A DNA stretch of 64,000 bases from Bradyrhizobium sp. ARR65 (GTDB taxonomy: Bacteria > Pseudomonadota > Alphaproteobacteria > Rhizobiales > Xanthobacteraceae), in contig NZ_AWZU01000016.1 in assembly GCF_000472385.1 (NCBI RefSeq), positions 184 to 64,183 on the forward strand, in the 5' to 3' direction. Position numbers and translations under genes: made by a program. The number at the start of each line of letters is the position of its first letter. Positions within the stretch are counted from its first letter, which is position 1. The notes under the pieces are model-generated. The model ran no database searches. It was not told the DNA's origin and saw only the letters and a program-made list of their open reading frames with translations. Of this stretch, positions 25,966 to 34,817 are shown in pieces.

Positions 25966-26385
25966 ATGCCCGAATCCACCTGGTCGCTGCATCCCCAGCT
26001 CAAGAAAGACACCATCGACATCGGCGACCTGCCGCTCTGCCGGGTGCTGGTCATCAAGGACGCCAATTACCCATGGCTGCTGCTGGTGCCGCGGCGCGAG
26101 GACACGGTCGAGATCATCGACCTTTCCGAGATCGAGCAGGCGCAGTTGACGACGGAAATCTCCCGCGTGGCGCGGGCGCTGAAAGACATCACCAAATGCG
26201 ACAAGCTCAACATCGCGGCGCTCGGCAATGTCGTGCCGCAGCTCCATGTGCATGTGATCGCGCGCCGCCAAAACGACGCCGCCTGGCCGCGTCCGGTCTG
26301 GGGTGTGGTGCCGCCGCTCGCCCATGACGCCGAGGAAGTGCAACTTTTCATCAGCGCGCTACGCCGCAAGATCTGGTTGGGTTGA
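25966..26385 (+). CDS. HIT-family protein
   Basis: 139 residues with the histidine-triad loop QLHVHVIARR near residue 98, in which the first His of the usual triad is Gln. HIT proteins hydrolyse or transfer nucleotides from phosphoramidates or dinucleotides; the Q-L-H-V-H form is found in a proteobacterial branch whose substrate is uncertain. ATG at 25966. The stop precedes nudC by only seven bases, so the pair is one operon; both may act on nucleotide by-products. Confidence 0.88.
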   Translation: MPESTWSLHPQLKKDTIDIGDLPLCRVLVIKDANYPWLLLVPRREDTVEIIDLSEIEQAQLTTEISRVARALKDITKCDKLNIAALGNVVPQLHVHVIARRQNDAAWPRPVWGVVPPLAHDAEEVQLFISALRRKIWLG

Positions 26386-26392
26386 ACAGAAC

Positions 26393-27343
26393 ATGTCCGC
26401 ATTCGATTCGTTTCCGCTGGGCAAGCCCGCGTTCGTCGGCAACATCCTGGATCGGGCGGCGCATCTGCGCACAAACGAGCAGAAGCTGCTGTCGCTGGAG
26501 ACCGATCCGAGGGCGCGCGCCTATATCGTCTCTCGCGATTCGCTGGTGGTGAAGCGGGAGGGTGAGGCATCGCGAGCGCTGCTCACCATCGACGAGGCGC
26601 TCACATTCGGCGCCAATCCGGGTACGGTGTTTTTGGGCCTGCGCGACGGCGCGCCCGTGTTCGGCATGGGCATTGCGCCGCAGGCCGCCGAAAAGCTGAT
26701 CGGCCGCGACGATGTGGCCGTGAGCGAACTGCGCGCCATGGCGATGCAGGGCACCATTCCGCCTGAGCAACTATCGGCGGTCGCGGCGGCGAAATCGCTC
26801 GTCAACTGGCACCAGCGGCACGGTTTTTGCGCCAATTGCGGCGCGCGGACCGCGATGCGGGAAGGCGGCTGGAAGCGCGAATGTCCGGCTTGCAAGACTG
26901 AACATTTCCCGCGCACCGACCCCGTCGTGATCATGATGGTGGCCAAGGGCGACAAATGCCTGATGGGGCGGCAGTCGCGTTTCATGCCCGGCATGTATTC
27001 CTGCCTGGCCGGCTTTGTCGAAGCCGCCGAGACGATCGAGGACGCGGTCAAGCGCGAGGTCTTCGAGGAAGCCGGCATCCGCTGCACCGACGTCGCTTAC
27101 TACATGACGCAGCCTTGGCCGTATCCGTCGTCGCTGATGATCGGCTGCACCGCGCGCGCCCTCAATGAAGACATCGTGATCGATCGGTCGGAACTGGAGG
27201 ATGCGCGCTGGTTCGACCGCGACGAAGCGCGCTTGATGCTCACGCGCCAACACCCCGACGGACTTGCCGGGCCGCATCCCTTCGCCATCGCGCACCATCT
27301 CTTGGGGCGCTGGCTGCAGGAGGACGAGCCTTCTGCCGGATAG
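26393..27343 (+). CDS. nudC: NAD(+) diphosphatase (NADH pyrophosphatase)
   Basis: 316 residues from MSAFDSFPLG. Features are an N-terminal NUDIX-like domain, a four-Cys zinc ribbon (CANCGARTAMREGGWKREC and the following Cys pair, about 145-170), and the Nudix box from GFVEAAETIEDAVKREVFEE at about residue 208. The downstream SQPWPFP-type motif appears here as TQPWPYPSS. NudC splits NAD(H) to NMN(H) and AMP and removes NAD caps from RNA. It lies seven bases after the HIT gene. Confidence 0.95.
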   Translation: MSAFDSFPLGKPAFVGNILDRAAHLRTNEQKLLSLETDPRARAYIVSRDSLVVKREGEASRALLTIDEALTFGANPGTVFLGLRDGAPVFGMGIAPQAAEKLIGRDDVAVSELRAMAMQGTIPPEQLSAVAAAKSLVNWHQRHGFCANCGARTAMREGGWKRECPACKTEHFPRTDPVVIMMVAKGDKCLMGRQSRFMPGMYSCLAGFVEAAETIEDAVKREVFEEAGIRCTDVAYYMTQPWPYPSSLMIGCTARALNEDIVIDRSELEDARWFDRDEARLMLTRQHPDGLAGPHPFAIAHHLLGRWLQEDEPSAG

Positions 27344-27566
27344 CAGAAAGCGCCGCCAGGCACGGGGGACGTCTTCCATAGCGCTTTTCGGCTGGCGATT
27401 ACCCAAGGCCGGGACATGAACGGCCGCGTTCGTTTTGCCTCGGCCGCCACCCTGAAATGCATCCGCCTGCTGCGAGTGCTTTGCTGCCCCGCAACATACT
27501 GGAATCGAAGAGGTTTTGGGTTAGAACCGGGGCAGATCGACGGACCGGAGACCGCGATATTCAGCT

Positions 27567-27593
27567 TGATATAGAAGATTTTTCTTTATATCA
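27567..27593. promoter_or_regulatory. AT-rich palindrome upstream of the Lrp-type regulator
   Basis: TGATATAGAAGATTTTTCTTTATATCA is a near-perfect inverted repeat (TGATATA arms) centred 48 bases before the start of the regulator gene. A second palindrome, CCATATATGG, lies at 27606-27615. The surrounding 70 bases are far richer in A and T than the rest of the window. This is the pattern expected of an autoregulatory Lrp/AsnC operator. Confidence 0.6.
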
Positions 27594-27627
27594 GAGTCAT
27601 CCGCTCCATATATGGAACTTTATTCTC

Positions 27628-28140
27628 ATGAACGAGCTCGCCGTCCAATTTCCTAACGAACATGGCCGTCGCCTGGACGCCATCGACCGTAAGATCCTGA
27701 TGGTACTCCAGGAGGATGCTTCCCTGTCCGTCGCCGAGATCGGCGACCGTGTGGGGCTGTCGTCGACACCGTGCTGGAAGCGCATTCAGCGCCTGGAGGC
27801 CGATGGCGTCATCCTGCGCCGCGTCGCGCTGGTCGACCAGAACAAGATCGGGCTCGGGATCACGGTGTTCGTCTCCGTCGAGAGCTCCGATCATTCCGAA
27901 GCCTGGCTGAAGAAGTTCGCCGAAGCGGTCAGCGCCATGCCCGAGGTCATGGAGTTTTACCGCATGGCCGGCGATGTCGATTACATGCTGCGCGTCGTGG
28001 TCGCGGACATGCAGAGCTATGACGTGTTCTACAAAAAGCTGATCGCGACGGTGCCGCTGAAGAATGTCACCTCGCGCTTTGCGATGGAGAAGATCAAGTC
28101 GGTCACCGCGCTGCCCGTCCCGGCGGTGGCGGCGGCGTGA
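27628..28140 (+). CDS. Lrp/AsnC-family transcriptional regulator
   Basis: 170 residues from MNELAVQFP. An N-terminal winged helix-turn-helix (LDAIDRKILMVLQED, then VAEIGDRVGLSSTPCWKRIQ) is followed by the RAM ligand-binding domain with MPEVMEFYRMAGDVDYMLRV. Such proteins sense amino acids and control their metabolism or transport. The AT-rich palindrome just upstream suggests autoregulation. The target genes cannot be inferred; neighbours are nudC and a convergent phosphohexomutase. The 20-residue N-terminal extension and the Ala/Pro-rich tail are slightly long for the family. Confidence 0.93.
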   Translation: MNELAVQFPNEHGRRLDAIDRKILMVLQEDASLSVAEIGDRVGLSSTPCWKRIQRLEADGVILRRVALVDQNKIGLGITVFVSVESSDHSEAWLKKFAEAVSAMPEVMEFYRMAGDVDYMLRVVVADMQSYDVFYKKLIATVPLKNVTSRFAMEKIKSVTALPVPAVAAA

Positions 28141-28188
28141 TCGTTTATAAGCGGACAGTGCTGGATCGAAACGACTTCCTAGCGGTCC

Positions 28189-28301
28189 CGTCACCCCTGA
28201 GGAGCTTGCGGAGCAAGCGTCTCGAAGGGCGACGGCCGGGCTCTCGCAGCGTGGCCGTCCATCCTTCGAGGCTCGCCGGCGCTCGCGCCTAAGGATGACG
28301 G
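28189..28301. repeat. intergenic repeat, family E
   Basis: CGTCACCCCTGAGGAGCTTGCGGAGCAAGCGTCTCGAAGG...CATCCTTCGAGGCTCGC...AAGGATGACGG, between two convergent genes. Same plan as the copy at 15215. Confidence 0.75.
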
Positions 28302-28341
28302 TTCGAGCGATGTGGTGATGAGGCGCTCGCGCCGTGCTGCC

Positions 28342-29841
28342 TCAAATCTTCTGATTGTACTCGCCCACCTCGGGGTGGGTGCGCAACACCTTGTCGACGA
28401 CCTCGAACATGTCGCGCATGCGCTGCTCGGAGACCGGGCTTTCGACCACGACCACCAGCTCCGGCTTGTTCGACGAGGCACGCACCAGGCCCCAGCTACC
28501 GTCCTCTACGGTGACGCGAACGCCATTGACGGTGACGAGATCGCGGATCTTCTGGCCTGCAACCGTCTCGCCCTTCTTCTGCAAGTCCTGGAAATGCTTC
28601 ACGACCGCGTCGACCACGCCATATTTGGCTTCATCCGCGCAATGCGGCGACATGGTCGGCGATGACCAGGTCTTCGGCAGCGCGTTCTTCAGGTCCGCCA
28701 TCGATTTGCCCGGCGCGCGATCGAGCATCTCGCAGATCGCGATCGCCGACACCAGCCCGTCGTCATAGCCACGGCCGAACGGCTTGTTGAAGAAGAAGTG
28801 GCCGGACTTTTCGAAGCCCGCGAGCGCGCCGAGCTCGTTGGTGCGGCGCTTCATGTAGGAATGGCCGGTCTTCCAATAGGTCGTCGTCGCGCCCTGTTTT
28901 TGCAGCACCGGATCGGTGATGAACAGCCCGGTCGACTTTACGTCGACCACGAATTGCGCATCCTTGTGGATCGCCGACATGTCGCGCGCCAGCATCACGC
29001 CGACCTTATCGGCGAAGATCTCTTCGCCCTCGTTGTCGACCACGCCGCAGCGGTCGCCGTCGCCGTCGAAACCCAAGCCCACATCGGCCTTGTGCGCCAG
29101 CACCGCGTCGCGGATCGCGTGCAGCATGTGCAGGTCTTCTGGGTTTGGATTGTATTTGGGGAAGGTGTAGTCGAGCTCGGCATCGAGCGGCACCACCTCG
29201 CAGCCGATCGCCTCCATCACCTGCGGCGCAAACGCGCCCGCGGTGCCGTTGCCGCAGGCCACGACCACCTTGAGCTTGCGCTTCAGCTTGGTCCGCTTGG
29301 TCAGATCGGCGATGTAGCGCGCCGGAAAATTCTCGTGGAATTGATAGGAGCCGCCGGCCTCGTTCCTGAACGCGGACGAGAGCACGATCTCCTTCAGCCG
29401 GCCCATCTCATCGGGACCGAAGGTGAGCGGACGATTGGCGCCCATCTTCACGCCGGTCCAGCCGTTGTCGTTATGTGAGGCCGTCACCATGGCGACGCAG
29501 GGGACGTCGAGCTCAAATTGAGCAAAATACGCCATCGGCGTCAGCGCAAGGCCGATGTCATGGACCTTGCAGCCCGCCGCCATAAGTCCGGAAATCAGCG
29601 CATATTTGATCGAGGCCGAATAGCCACGGAAATCGTGCCCCGTCACGATCTCTTTCCTGGCGCCGAGTTCCGCGATCAGCGTCCCTAACCCCATGCCCAG
29701 CGCCTGCACGCCCATCAGGTTGATTTCCTTGTTGAACAGCCAGCGCGCGTCATATTCGCGGAAGCCGGTCGGCTTCACCATCGGCTCGGATTCAAAGGCA
29801 TAGGTGTTGGGCAGGAGTACCGGCTTCGGCGTGGGAAACAT
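28342..29841 (-). CDS. phosphomannomutase/phosphoglucomutase
   Basis: 499 residues of the alpha-D-phosphohexomutase family: active-site TASHNDNGW with the phospho-Ser, metal loop DGDGDRCG, sugar loop GFEKSGHFFF and a C-terminal phosphate loop (VRASSNKPE). The family interconverts hexose 1- and 6-phosphates and feeds GDP-mannose or UDP-glucose for LPS and exopolysaccharide. The substrate preference cannot be decided from sequence. Good ATG start. ugd, which uses UDP-glucose, lies about 4 kb away on the same strand. Confidence 0.92.
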   Translation of the reverse strand: MFPTPKPVLLPNTYAFESEPMVKPTGFREYDARWLFNKEINLMGVQALGMGLGTLIAELGARKEIVTGHDFRGYSASIKYALISGLMAAGCKVHDIGLALTPMAYFAQFELDVPCVAMVTASHNDNGWTGVKMGANRPLTFGPDEMGRLKEIVLSSAFRNEAGGSYQFHENFPARYIADLTKRTKLKRKLKVVVACGNGTAGAFAPQVMEAIGCEVVPLDAELDYTFPKYNPNPEDLHMLHAIRDAVLAHKADVGLGFDGDGDRCGVVDNEGEEIFADKVGVMLARDMSAIHKDAQFVVDVKSTGLFITDPVLQKQGATTTYWKTGHSYMKRRTNELGALAGFEKSGHFFFNKPFGRGYDDGLVSAIAICEMLDRAPGKSMADLKNALPKTWSSPTMSPHCADEAKYGVVDAVVKHFQDLQKKGETVAGQKIRDLVTVNGVRVTVEDGSWGLVRASSNKPELVVVVESPVSEQRMRDMFEVVDKVLRTHPEVGEYNQKI

Positions 29842-29969
29842 GAATCGACCTCGTCGTGAACGCGAACTTCAGTCTAGCGCAGCGGCAGCGAATAGATAGC
29901 CGCCGCGGAAGGCGGGATTATCAGTTTGTGATGACTATAATTCAGGCGGATTTGCGAGTTCACTTAGCT

Positions 29970-30071
29970 GTCATCGTCCACGAAAGCGGACGATCCGTTA
30001 TTCCAGAGGCTTCTGACGACCGGAAATGCCGCAGCGTACTGAATGCCGGCGGTCAAGCCCGGGGCATGACG
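29970..30071. repeat. intergenic repeat, family D (degenerate)
   Basis: GTCATCGTCCACGAAAGCGGACGATCC...TACTGAATGCCGGCGGTCAAGCCCGGGGCATGACG. The left half is family D; the right half has a family B-like GGTCAAGCCCGG end, so it looks like a hybrid. It lies in the 240-base gap between two minus-strand genes. Confidence 0.65.
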
Positions 30072-30081
30072 AAGAGGAGCC

Positions 30082-30600
30082 TTACTGCTGCAGCACCAAC
30101 TGGCCGTCGCTGTATTCAAAGCGCTTCAGGCGCGACAGGAACGACAGCCCCAGCAGGTTTTCCGACAGCGCTTCGTCGGGCAACACCAGGGCATCGACAT
30201 CGCGCAGCACGAGCCCGCCGACATCGATCATGGGAAGGCGGGTGCGCGCGCCCTTGATCGTGCCGTTGGCGGTGGTGACGTTGGCGGTGTAGTCGTTGCG
30301 CGAGGGGTGCAGGCCGAAGCGCGCGGCCGAGCTCTCGTTCACAGCCACCACCGACGCGCCGGTATCGACCATGAAATCGATCCGTTGCCCGTTGATGCGC
30401 GCCCCGGTGAGGAAATGGCCGCGGCTGTCGCGTGCAATGGCAAGGCTACGGGAGCCGGCCGGGACCGGCGCCTCAACCGCGACGGCTTTGCTGACGACAG
30501 GTGTAGCGGAGGCAGGCTGCGGCGTCATCTTGGCGGCGATATCGGCCATGAAGATGCCGAGCCCGCCAATGACCGCCGCAAACACCATCAGATTACGCAT
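30082..30600 (-). CDS. membrane-anchored retropepsin-like aspartic protease (TIGR02281 type)
   Basis: 172 residues: one N-terminal membrane helix (about 4-22), a Pro/Ala linker, then a single-lobed aspartyl protease domain with the catalytic DTGAS near residue 78, the hydrophobic IDVGGLVLRDVDALVLPD flap region and GLSFLSRLKRFEY near the end. Clan AA proteins work as dimers. They are common in alphaproteobacteria but of unknown substrate. The active site would face the periplasm. The 149 bases between this gene and hrpB show nothing clear. Confidence 0.85.
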   Translation of the reverse strand: MRNLMVFAAVIGGLGIFMADIAAKMTPQPASATPVVSKAVAVEAPVPAGSRSLAIARDSRGHFLTGARINGQRIDFMVDTGASVVAVNESSAARFGLHPSRNDYTANVTTANGTIKGARTRLPMIDVGGLVLRDVDALVLPDEALSENLLGLSFLSRLKRFEYSDGQLVLQQ

Positions 30601-30749
30601 GACGCTACAACTCGCGTTTCAAGCCGGGTAATTTCATCACGCCGGCCGCAACACTGCGACGGTCCGGCCAGCCATTTTCGCGAAAAGTGTGAGCGAAAGG
30701 TTAACGTCCTCTCCTCACCTCTCCCCGCAAGAGTGGCGCGGGGGGAAGA

Positions 30750-33233
30750 TCAGGTCCCCCGCGGTTTCACCCGGCGCGTCGGCAGCGCATTGGCGGGGTC
30801 CTCCGGCCAGGGGTGGCGGGGATAACGGCCGCGCAAATCCGAACGCACGGCGGCATAGCTGCCGCGCCAGAAACCCGGCAGGTCGCGCGTGACCTGCACG
30901 GGTCGCTGCGCGGGCGACAGCAATTCAACCACCAGCGGCACCGCGCCGCCCGCGATCGAGGGATGGGCATTGAGCCCGAACAATTCCTGCAGGCGCACGG
31001 CAATGGTCGGCCCCTGCGCGGCCTCGTAATCGATCGTAACTTGCGTGCCGGTCGGCGCCTCGAAATGCGTCGGCGCCTCGCGCTCGAGCCGGCCGCGCAA
31101 ATCCCACGGCAACAGCGCCATCAAGGCTTCCGACAGATCGCCGGCGGAAAGATCTTTCAGCGACGTCTTGTCATAGAGCGCACCCACCAGCCAATCCTCA
31201 CACCGCGCGGCAAGGGCGTCATCCGACAGATCCGGCCAGGGGTCGCCTTCGGCCTTGCGCAAGAACATCACGCGGTCGCGCCACTGTTTTGCGGCCTTGG
31301 ACCACGGCAATTTGTCGAGGCCGACGGCGATCAGGCCGTCGGCGAAAATGCGCGCGGTCTCGGCTGAAGGCGTGAGCGCCAGCGGAGCTTCAGAAAGCGT
31401 CACGGCATGCAGGCGGCGTCGGCGCCGCGCCCGCAATCCGAGCGCATTGCGATCGAAGCTGATCTCATCAGCGGTTTCGATCTGATCGGCGAAATGCAGC
31501 TCGATCTCCGCCTGCGTGATCGGCGCCGCCAGCAGGATGCGCCCGCTGGCCGCTGCGCCCGTGAGCTCTCCAACCGCGATATAGGGCGCGCGGGCCAGTG
31601 AGGAGGCTTGATCGACGCTGGCACCACGGCCATTGGCGAGCACGAAACTGCCGTTGCCGCGATTGCGCGCGATGCGATCGGGGAAGGCGAAGGCGAGCAT
31701 GACGCCCGCCGACAACTCCGCCTCCCCTCGCGGCGCGGCGGAGGGCGAGGACGACTTGACTTGCGCGGCCCAGCGGCGGGCGAGATCGCGGGCGCTGGCC
31801 GCGCGCGGCGCACGGTCGCGGCGGAACTGCTCGACCCTGGCATCGAGATCGACGCTGTCGCCGCCAAGCCCGCGCTCGGTGAGAATGGCGGCGATATCCG
31901 CCGCCGGCTCGGCCGACCCGAAACGCTCGGAGTCCACGATCATGCGCGCGAGCCGCGGCGGCAGCGCCAGCGCACGCAGGCTTTTGCCCTCGGCCGTGAT
32001 GCGACCATCGGCATCGAGCGCGCCGAGCTCGGACAACAGGCTCTTGGCCTCCTTCAACGCAGGCGCAGGCGGCGGATCCAGAAACGGCAGCGTGGTCGGA
32101 TCGGCAACACCCCATTGCGCGACGTCCAGCACCAGCGACGAGAGATCCGCGCTCAGGATTTCCGGCTGGGTGAAGGGTGCAAGCGAGGCGGTCTGCAGCT
32201 CGTCCCAGAGACGGTAGCAGATGCCGGGTGAGGTGCGGCCGGCACGGCCGCGGCGTTGATCGACGGCGGCGCGCGAGGCGCGCACGGTTTCCAGCCGCGT
32301 CAGCCCGATATTCGGCTCATAGCGTGGCACGCGCGCAAGGCCGGAATCCACCACGATGCGGACGCCCTCGATCGTCAGCGACGTCTCCGCGATCGAGGTC
32401 GCCAGCACCACCTTGCGGCAGCCTTTTGGTGCGGGCGCGATGGCGCGATCCTGAACGCTTGCGTCGAGCGCACCGAATAGCGGTACGATCTCGATTCCCG
32501 CATCCTGGATACGCTCTTTCAATGCTGTTTCGATGCGGCGGATTTCAGCCGCGCCCGGCAGGAAGGCCAGCACCGAGCCGGGATCGGCGCGTAGCGCGGT
32601 GATGATGGCGTCGGCCATCTGCCGTTCCAGTGGCACATCCGGCTTGCGGCCGAGATAGCGCGTCTCGACCGGAAAGGCGCGGCCTTCGCTGGCAACCACC
32701 GGCGCATCGCCGAGCAGTTTCGCCACCCGCGCGCCGTCCAGCGTGGCGGACATCACGAGCAGCCGCAAATCCTCGCGCAGGCCCGTTTGCGCATCGCGCG
32801 CCAGCGCGAGGCCAAGATCGGCGTCGAGCGAGCGTTCGTGAAATTCGTCGAACAGCACCGCCGCGACACCATTGAGTTCGGGATCATCGAGGATCAGCCG
32901 CGAGAAGATGCCTTCGGTGACGACCTCGATCCTGGTGGTGCGCGAGACTTTCGAGCCGAAGCGAACGCGGTAGCCGACGGTCTCGCCCACCCGCTCGCCA
33001 AGTGTCTTTGCCATGCGCTCGGCGCTGGCGCGCGCGGCGATGCGCCTGGGCTCAAGCACGATGATCCTCTTGTCCTTGGCCCAGGGTGCGTCGAGCAGCA
33101 CGAGCGGCACCCGCGTGGTCTTGCCCGCGCCGGGGGGTGCGACCAGCACGGCGGCGTTGGTCCTGGCCAGCGTATCCGAGAGCTGGTCGAGAACCGCGTC
33201 GATCGGGAGGGGCGCGTCGAAGCTGCGGGGCAA
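30750..33233 (-). CDS. hrpB: ATP-dependent helicase HrpB
   Basis: About 827 residues of the DEAH/RHA helicase family. Motif I is APPGAGKTTRVP, motif II DEFHERSLD (DEFH rather than DEAH), motif VI QRRGRAGRTSPG. Then come HA2/OB regions and the HrpB-specific C-terminal domain ending around PRHPWPEDP. HrpB is a putative RNA helicase of unclear role. I take TTG at 33233 (PRSFDAPLPID follows), since the longer in-frame ATG at 33293 would begin inside the family D repeat at 33245. The start is therefore uncertain. Confidence 0.92.
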   Translation of the reverse strand: MPRSFDAPLPIDAVLDQLSDTLARTNAAVLVAPPGAGKTTRVPLVLLDAPWAKDKRIIVLEPRRIAARASAERMAKTLGERVGETVGYRVRFGSKVSRTTRIEVVTEGIFSRLILDDPELNGVAAVLFDEFHERSLDADLGLALARDAQTGLREDLRLLVMSATLDGARVAKLLGDAPVVASEGRAFPVETRYLGRKPDVPLERQMADAIITALRADPGSVLAFLPGAAEIRRIETALKERIQDAGIEIVPLFGALDASVQDRAIAPAPKGCRKVVLATSIAETSLTIEGVRIVVDSGLARVPRYEPNIGLTRLETVRASRAAVDQRRGRAGRTSPGICYRLWDELQTASLAPFTQPEILSADLSSLVLDVAQWGVADPTTLPFLDPPPAPALKEAKSLLSELGALDADGRITAEGKSLRALALPPRLARMIVDSERFGSAEPAADIAAILTERGLGGDSVDLDARVEQFRRDRAPRAASARDLARRWAAQVKSSSPSAAPRGEAELSAGVMLAFAFPDRIARNRGNGSFVLANGRGASVDQASSLARAPYIAVGELTGAAASGRILLAAPITQAEIELHFADQIETADEISFDRNALGLRARRRRRLHAVTLSEAPLALTPSAETARIFADGLIAVGLDKLPWSKAAKQWRDRVMFLRKAEGDPWPDLSDDALAARCEDWLVGALYDKTSLKDLSAGDLSEALMALLPWDLRGRLEREAPTHFEAPTGTQVTIDYEAAQGPTIAVRLQELFGLNAHPSIAGGAVPLVVELLSPAQRPVQVTRDLPGFWRGSYAAVRSDLRGRYPRHPWPEDPANALPTRRVKPRGT

Positions 33234-33244
33234 TATCTCGTATC

Positions 33245-33340
33245 CGTCATCACCCGCGAAGGCGGGTGATCCAGTAAGCTCAGGCCTTCGCAATCACGAA
33301 GATCGAGAGTACTGGATACCCCGCATGCGCGGCGTATGAC
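33245..33340. repeat. palindromic intergenic repeat, family D
   Basis: CGTCATCACCCGCGAAGGCGGGTGATCCAGTA...AGTACTGGATACCCCGCATGCGCGGCGTATGAC, about 96 bases between hrpB and ugd. Read in frame with hrpB it gives the peptide TGSPAFAGDDGYE, which would wrongly lengthen that gene. Confidence 0.85.
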
Positions 33341-33350
33341 AACCAAAGCG

Positions 33351-34667
33351 TCACTTCCCCTTCGAAGGCCGGCCGACGCTTTCGTAGACAAAGCCGTGCG
33401 CGGCCATCTCCTCGGGACGGTAGATGTTGCGCAAGTCGACCACGACCGGCTGCGCCATCTCGCGCCGCAGCCGCTCCAGGTCCATGGCGCGATACTGCAC
33501 CCACTCGGTCACCAAGACCATCGCGTCCGCGCCCTTGGCGCAAGTGTAAGGGTCCTCGCAATATTCGATATCGGGCAGTTCCTTGCGCGCCTGCTCCATG
33601 CCGGCCGGATCATGCGCACGCACCTTGGCGCCCATGTCGAGCAGGCCCGTGACCAGCGGGATCGACGGCGCCTCGCGCATGTCGTCGGTGTCGGGCTTGA
33701 AGGTCAGGCCGAGCACAGCGATGGTTTTGCCGCGCAAACTTCCGCCTGCGGCGGCGGCGACCTTGCGCGCCATCGCCCGCTTGCGGTTGTCGTTGACGCC
33801 GAGCACCGCCTCGACGATGCGAAGCTGCACGTCGTAATCCTGCGCGATCTTGATCAGCGCACGCGTATCCTTGGGAAAGCAGGAGCCGCCGTAGCCCGGA
33901 CCTGCGTGCAGGAATTTGCTGCCGATGCGATTGTCGAGGCCGATGCCGCGCGCGACCTCCTGCACATCGGCGCCGACCTTTTCCGAGAGATCGGCGATCT
34001 CGTTGATGAAGGTGATCTTGGTGGCGAGAAAGGCGTTGGCCGCGTATTTGATCAGCTCTGCAGTGCGCCGCGCGGTGAACATCAACGGGCCCTGATTGAG
34101 AGACAGCGGACGGTAGATTTCGGCAAGCACCTTGCGGCCGCGTTCGTCCGAGGTGCCGATCACGATACGGTCGGGGAACTTGAAATCGCGGATCGCCGCG
34201 CCCTCGCGCAAGAACTCCGGATTGGAGGCGACGACAACGTCCGCGCTCGGATTGGTTTCGCGAATCACCCGCTCGACCTCATCACCGGTGCCGACCGGCA
34301 CCGTCGACTTGTTGACCACCACCGTGAAGCCGGAGACGGCACGCGCGATCTCGCGCGCGGCCGCGTAGACGTAAGTAAGATCGGCATGGCCATCACCGCG
34401 ACGCGACGGCGTGCCGACCGCGATGAACACCGCATCGGCTTCGGCCACGGAAACGGACAGGTCGGTCGTGAAATCAAGCCGCTTAGCTTTGACGTTGGTC
34501 TCGACCAGCGTATCGAGGCCGGGCTCGAAGATCGGTATCTCGCCGCGCTCGAGCGATGCGATCTTCTCCGCATCCTTATCCACGCAGGTGACGTTGTGAC
34601 CGAAGTCCGCAAAGCAGGCTCCGGAAACCAGCCCCACATAGCCAGTGCCGATCATGGCAATTCGCAT
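33351..34667 (-). CDS. ugd: UDP-glucose 6-dehydrogenase
   Basis: 438 residues of the UDP-glucose/GDP-mannose dehydrogenase family: N-terminal NAD motif GTGYVGLVSGACFA at residues 7-20, NKSTVPVGT near 134, catalytic Cys in GYGGSCFPKDT near residue 260 and a C-terminal domain with LGLTFKPDTDDMREAPS. It oxidises UDP-glucose to UDP-glucuronate for capsule, LPS or exopolysaccharide. GDP-mannose dehydrogenase is a less likely alternative. It begins about 150 bases from the divergent acyltransferase gene. Confidence 0.93.
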   Translation of the reverse strand: MRIAMIGTGYVGLVSGACFADFGHNVTCVDKDAEKIASLERGEIPIFEPGLDTLVETNVKAKRLDFTTDLSVSVAEADAVFIAVGTPSRRGDGHADLTYVYAAAREIARAVSGFTVVVNKSTVPVGTGDEVERVIRETNPSADVVVASNPEFLREGAAIRDFKFPDRIVIGTSDERGRKVLAEIYRPLSLNQGPLMFTARRTAELIKYAANAFLATKITFINEIADLSEKVGADVQEVARGIGLDNRIGSKFLHAGPGYGGSCFPKDTRALIKIAQDYDVQLRIVEAVLGVNDNRKRAMARKVAAAAGGSLRGKTIAVLGLTFKPDTDDMREAPSIPLVTGLLDMGAKVRAHDPAGMEQARKELPDIEYCEDPYTCAKGADAMVLVTEWVQYRAMDLERLRREMAQPVVVDLRNIYRPEEMAAHGFVYESVGRPSKGK

Positions 34668-34817
34668 GAAACAACCACCTCGAATGGTTAACGCGACCGC
34701 CTCTTATCCGGCCGCGGGAAGGAAAGCAAAGAATACGGCATGTCGTTTGTATGAATAAAGGGGACAGCAACTGATCGGCCGGATGATGCAAGAATACCGC
34801 CTCACAAAGGGACAGCA

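Noticed and set aside
27416..27571. 51-codon plus-strand frame before the Lrp-type gene
   Set aside because: No signal, motif or ribosome site, and it ends inside the operator; composition does not look coding.
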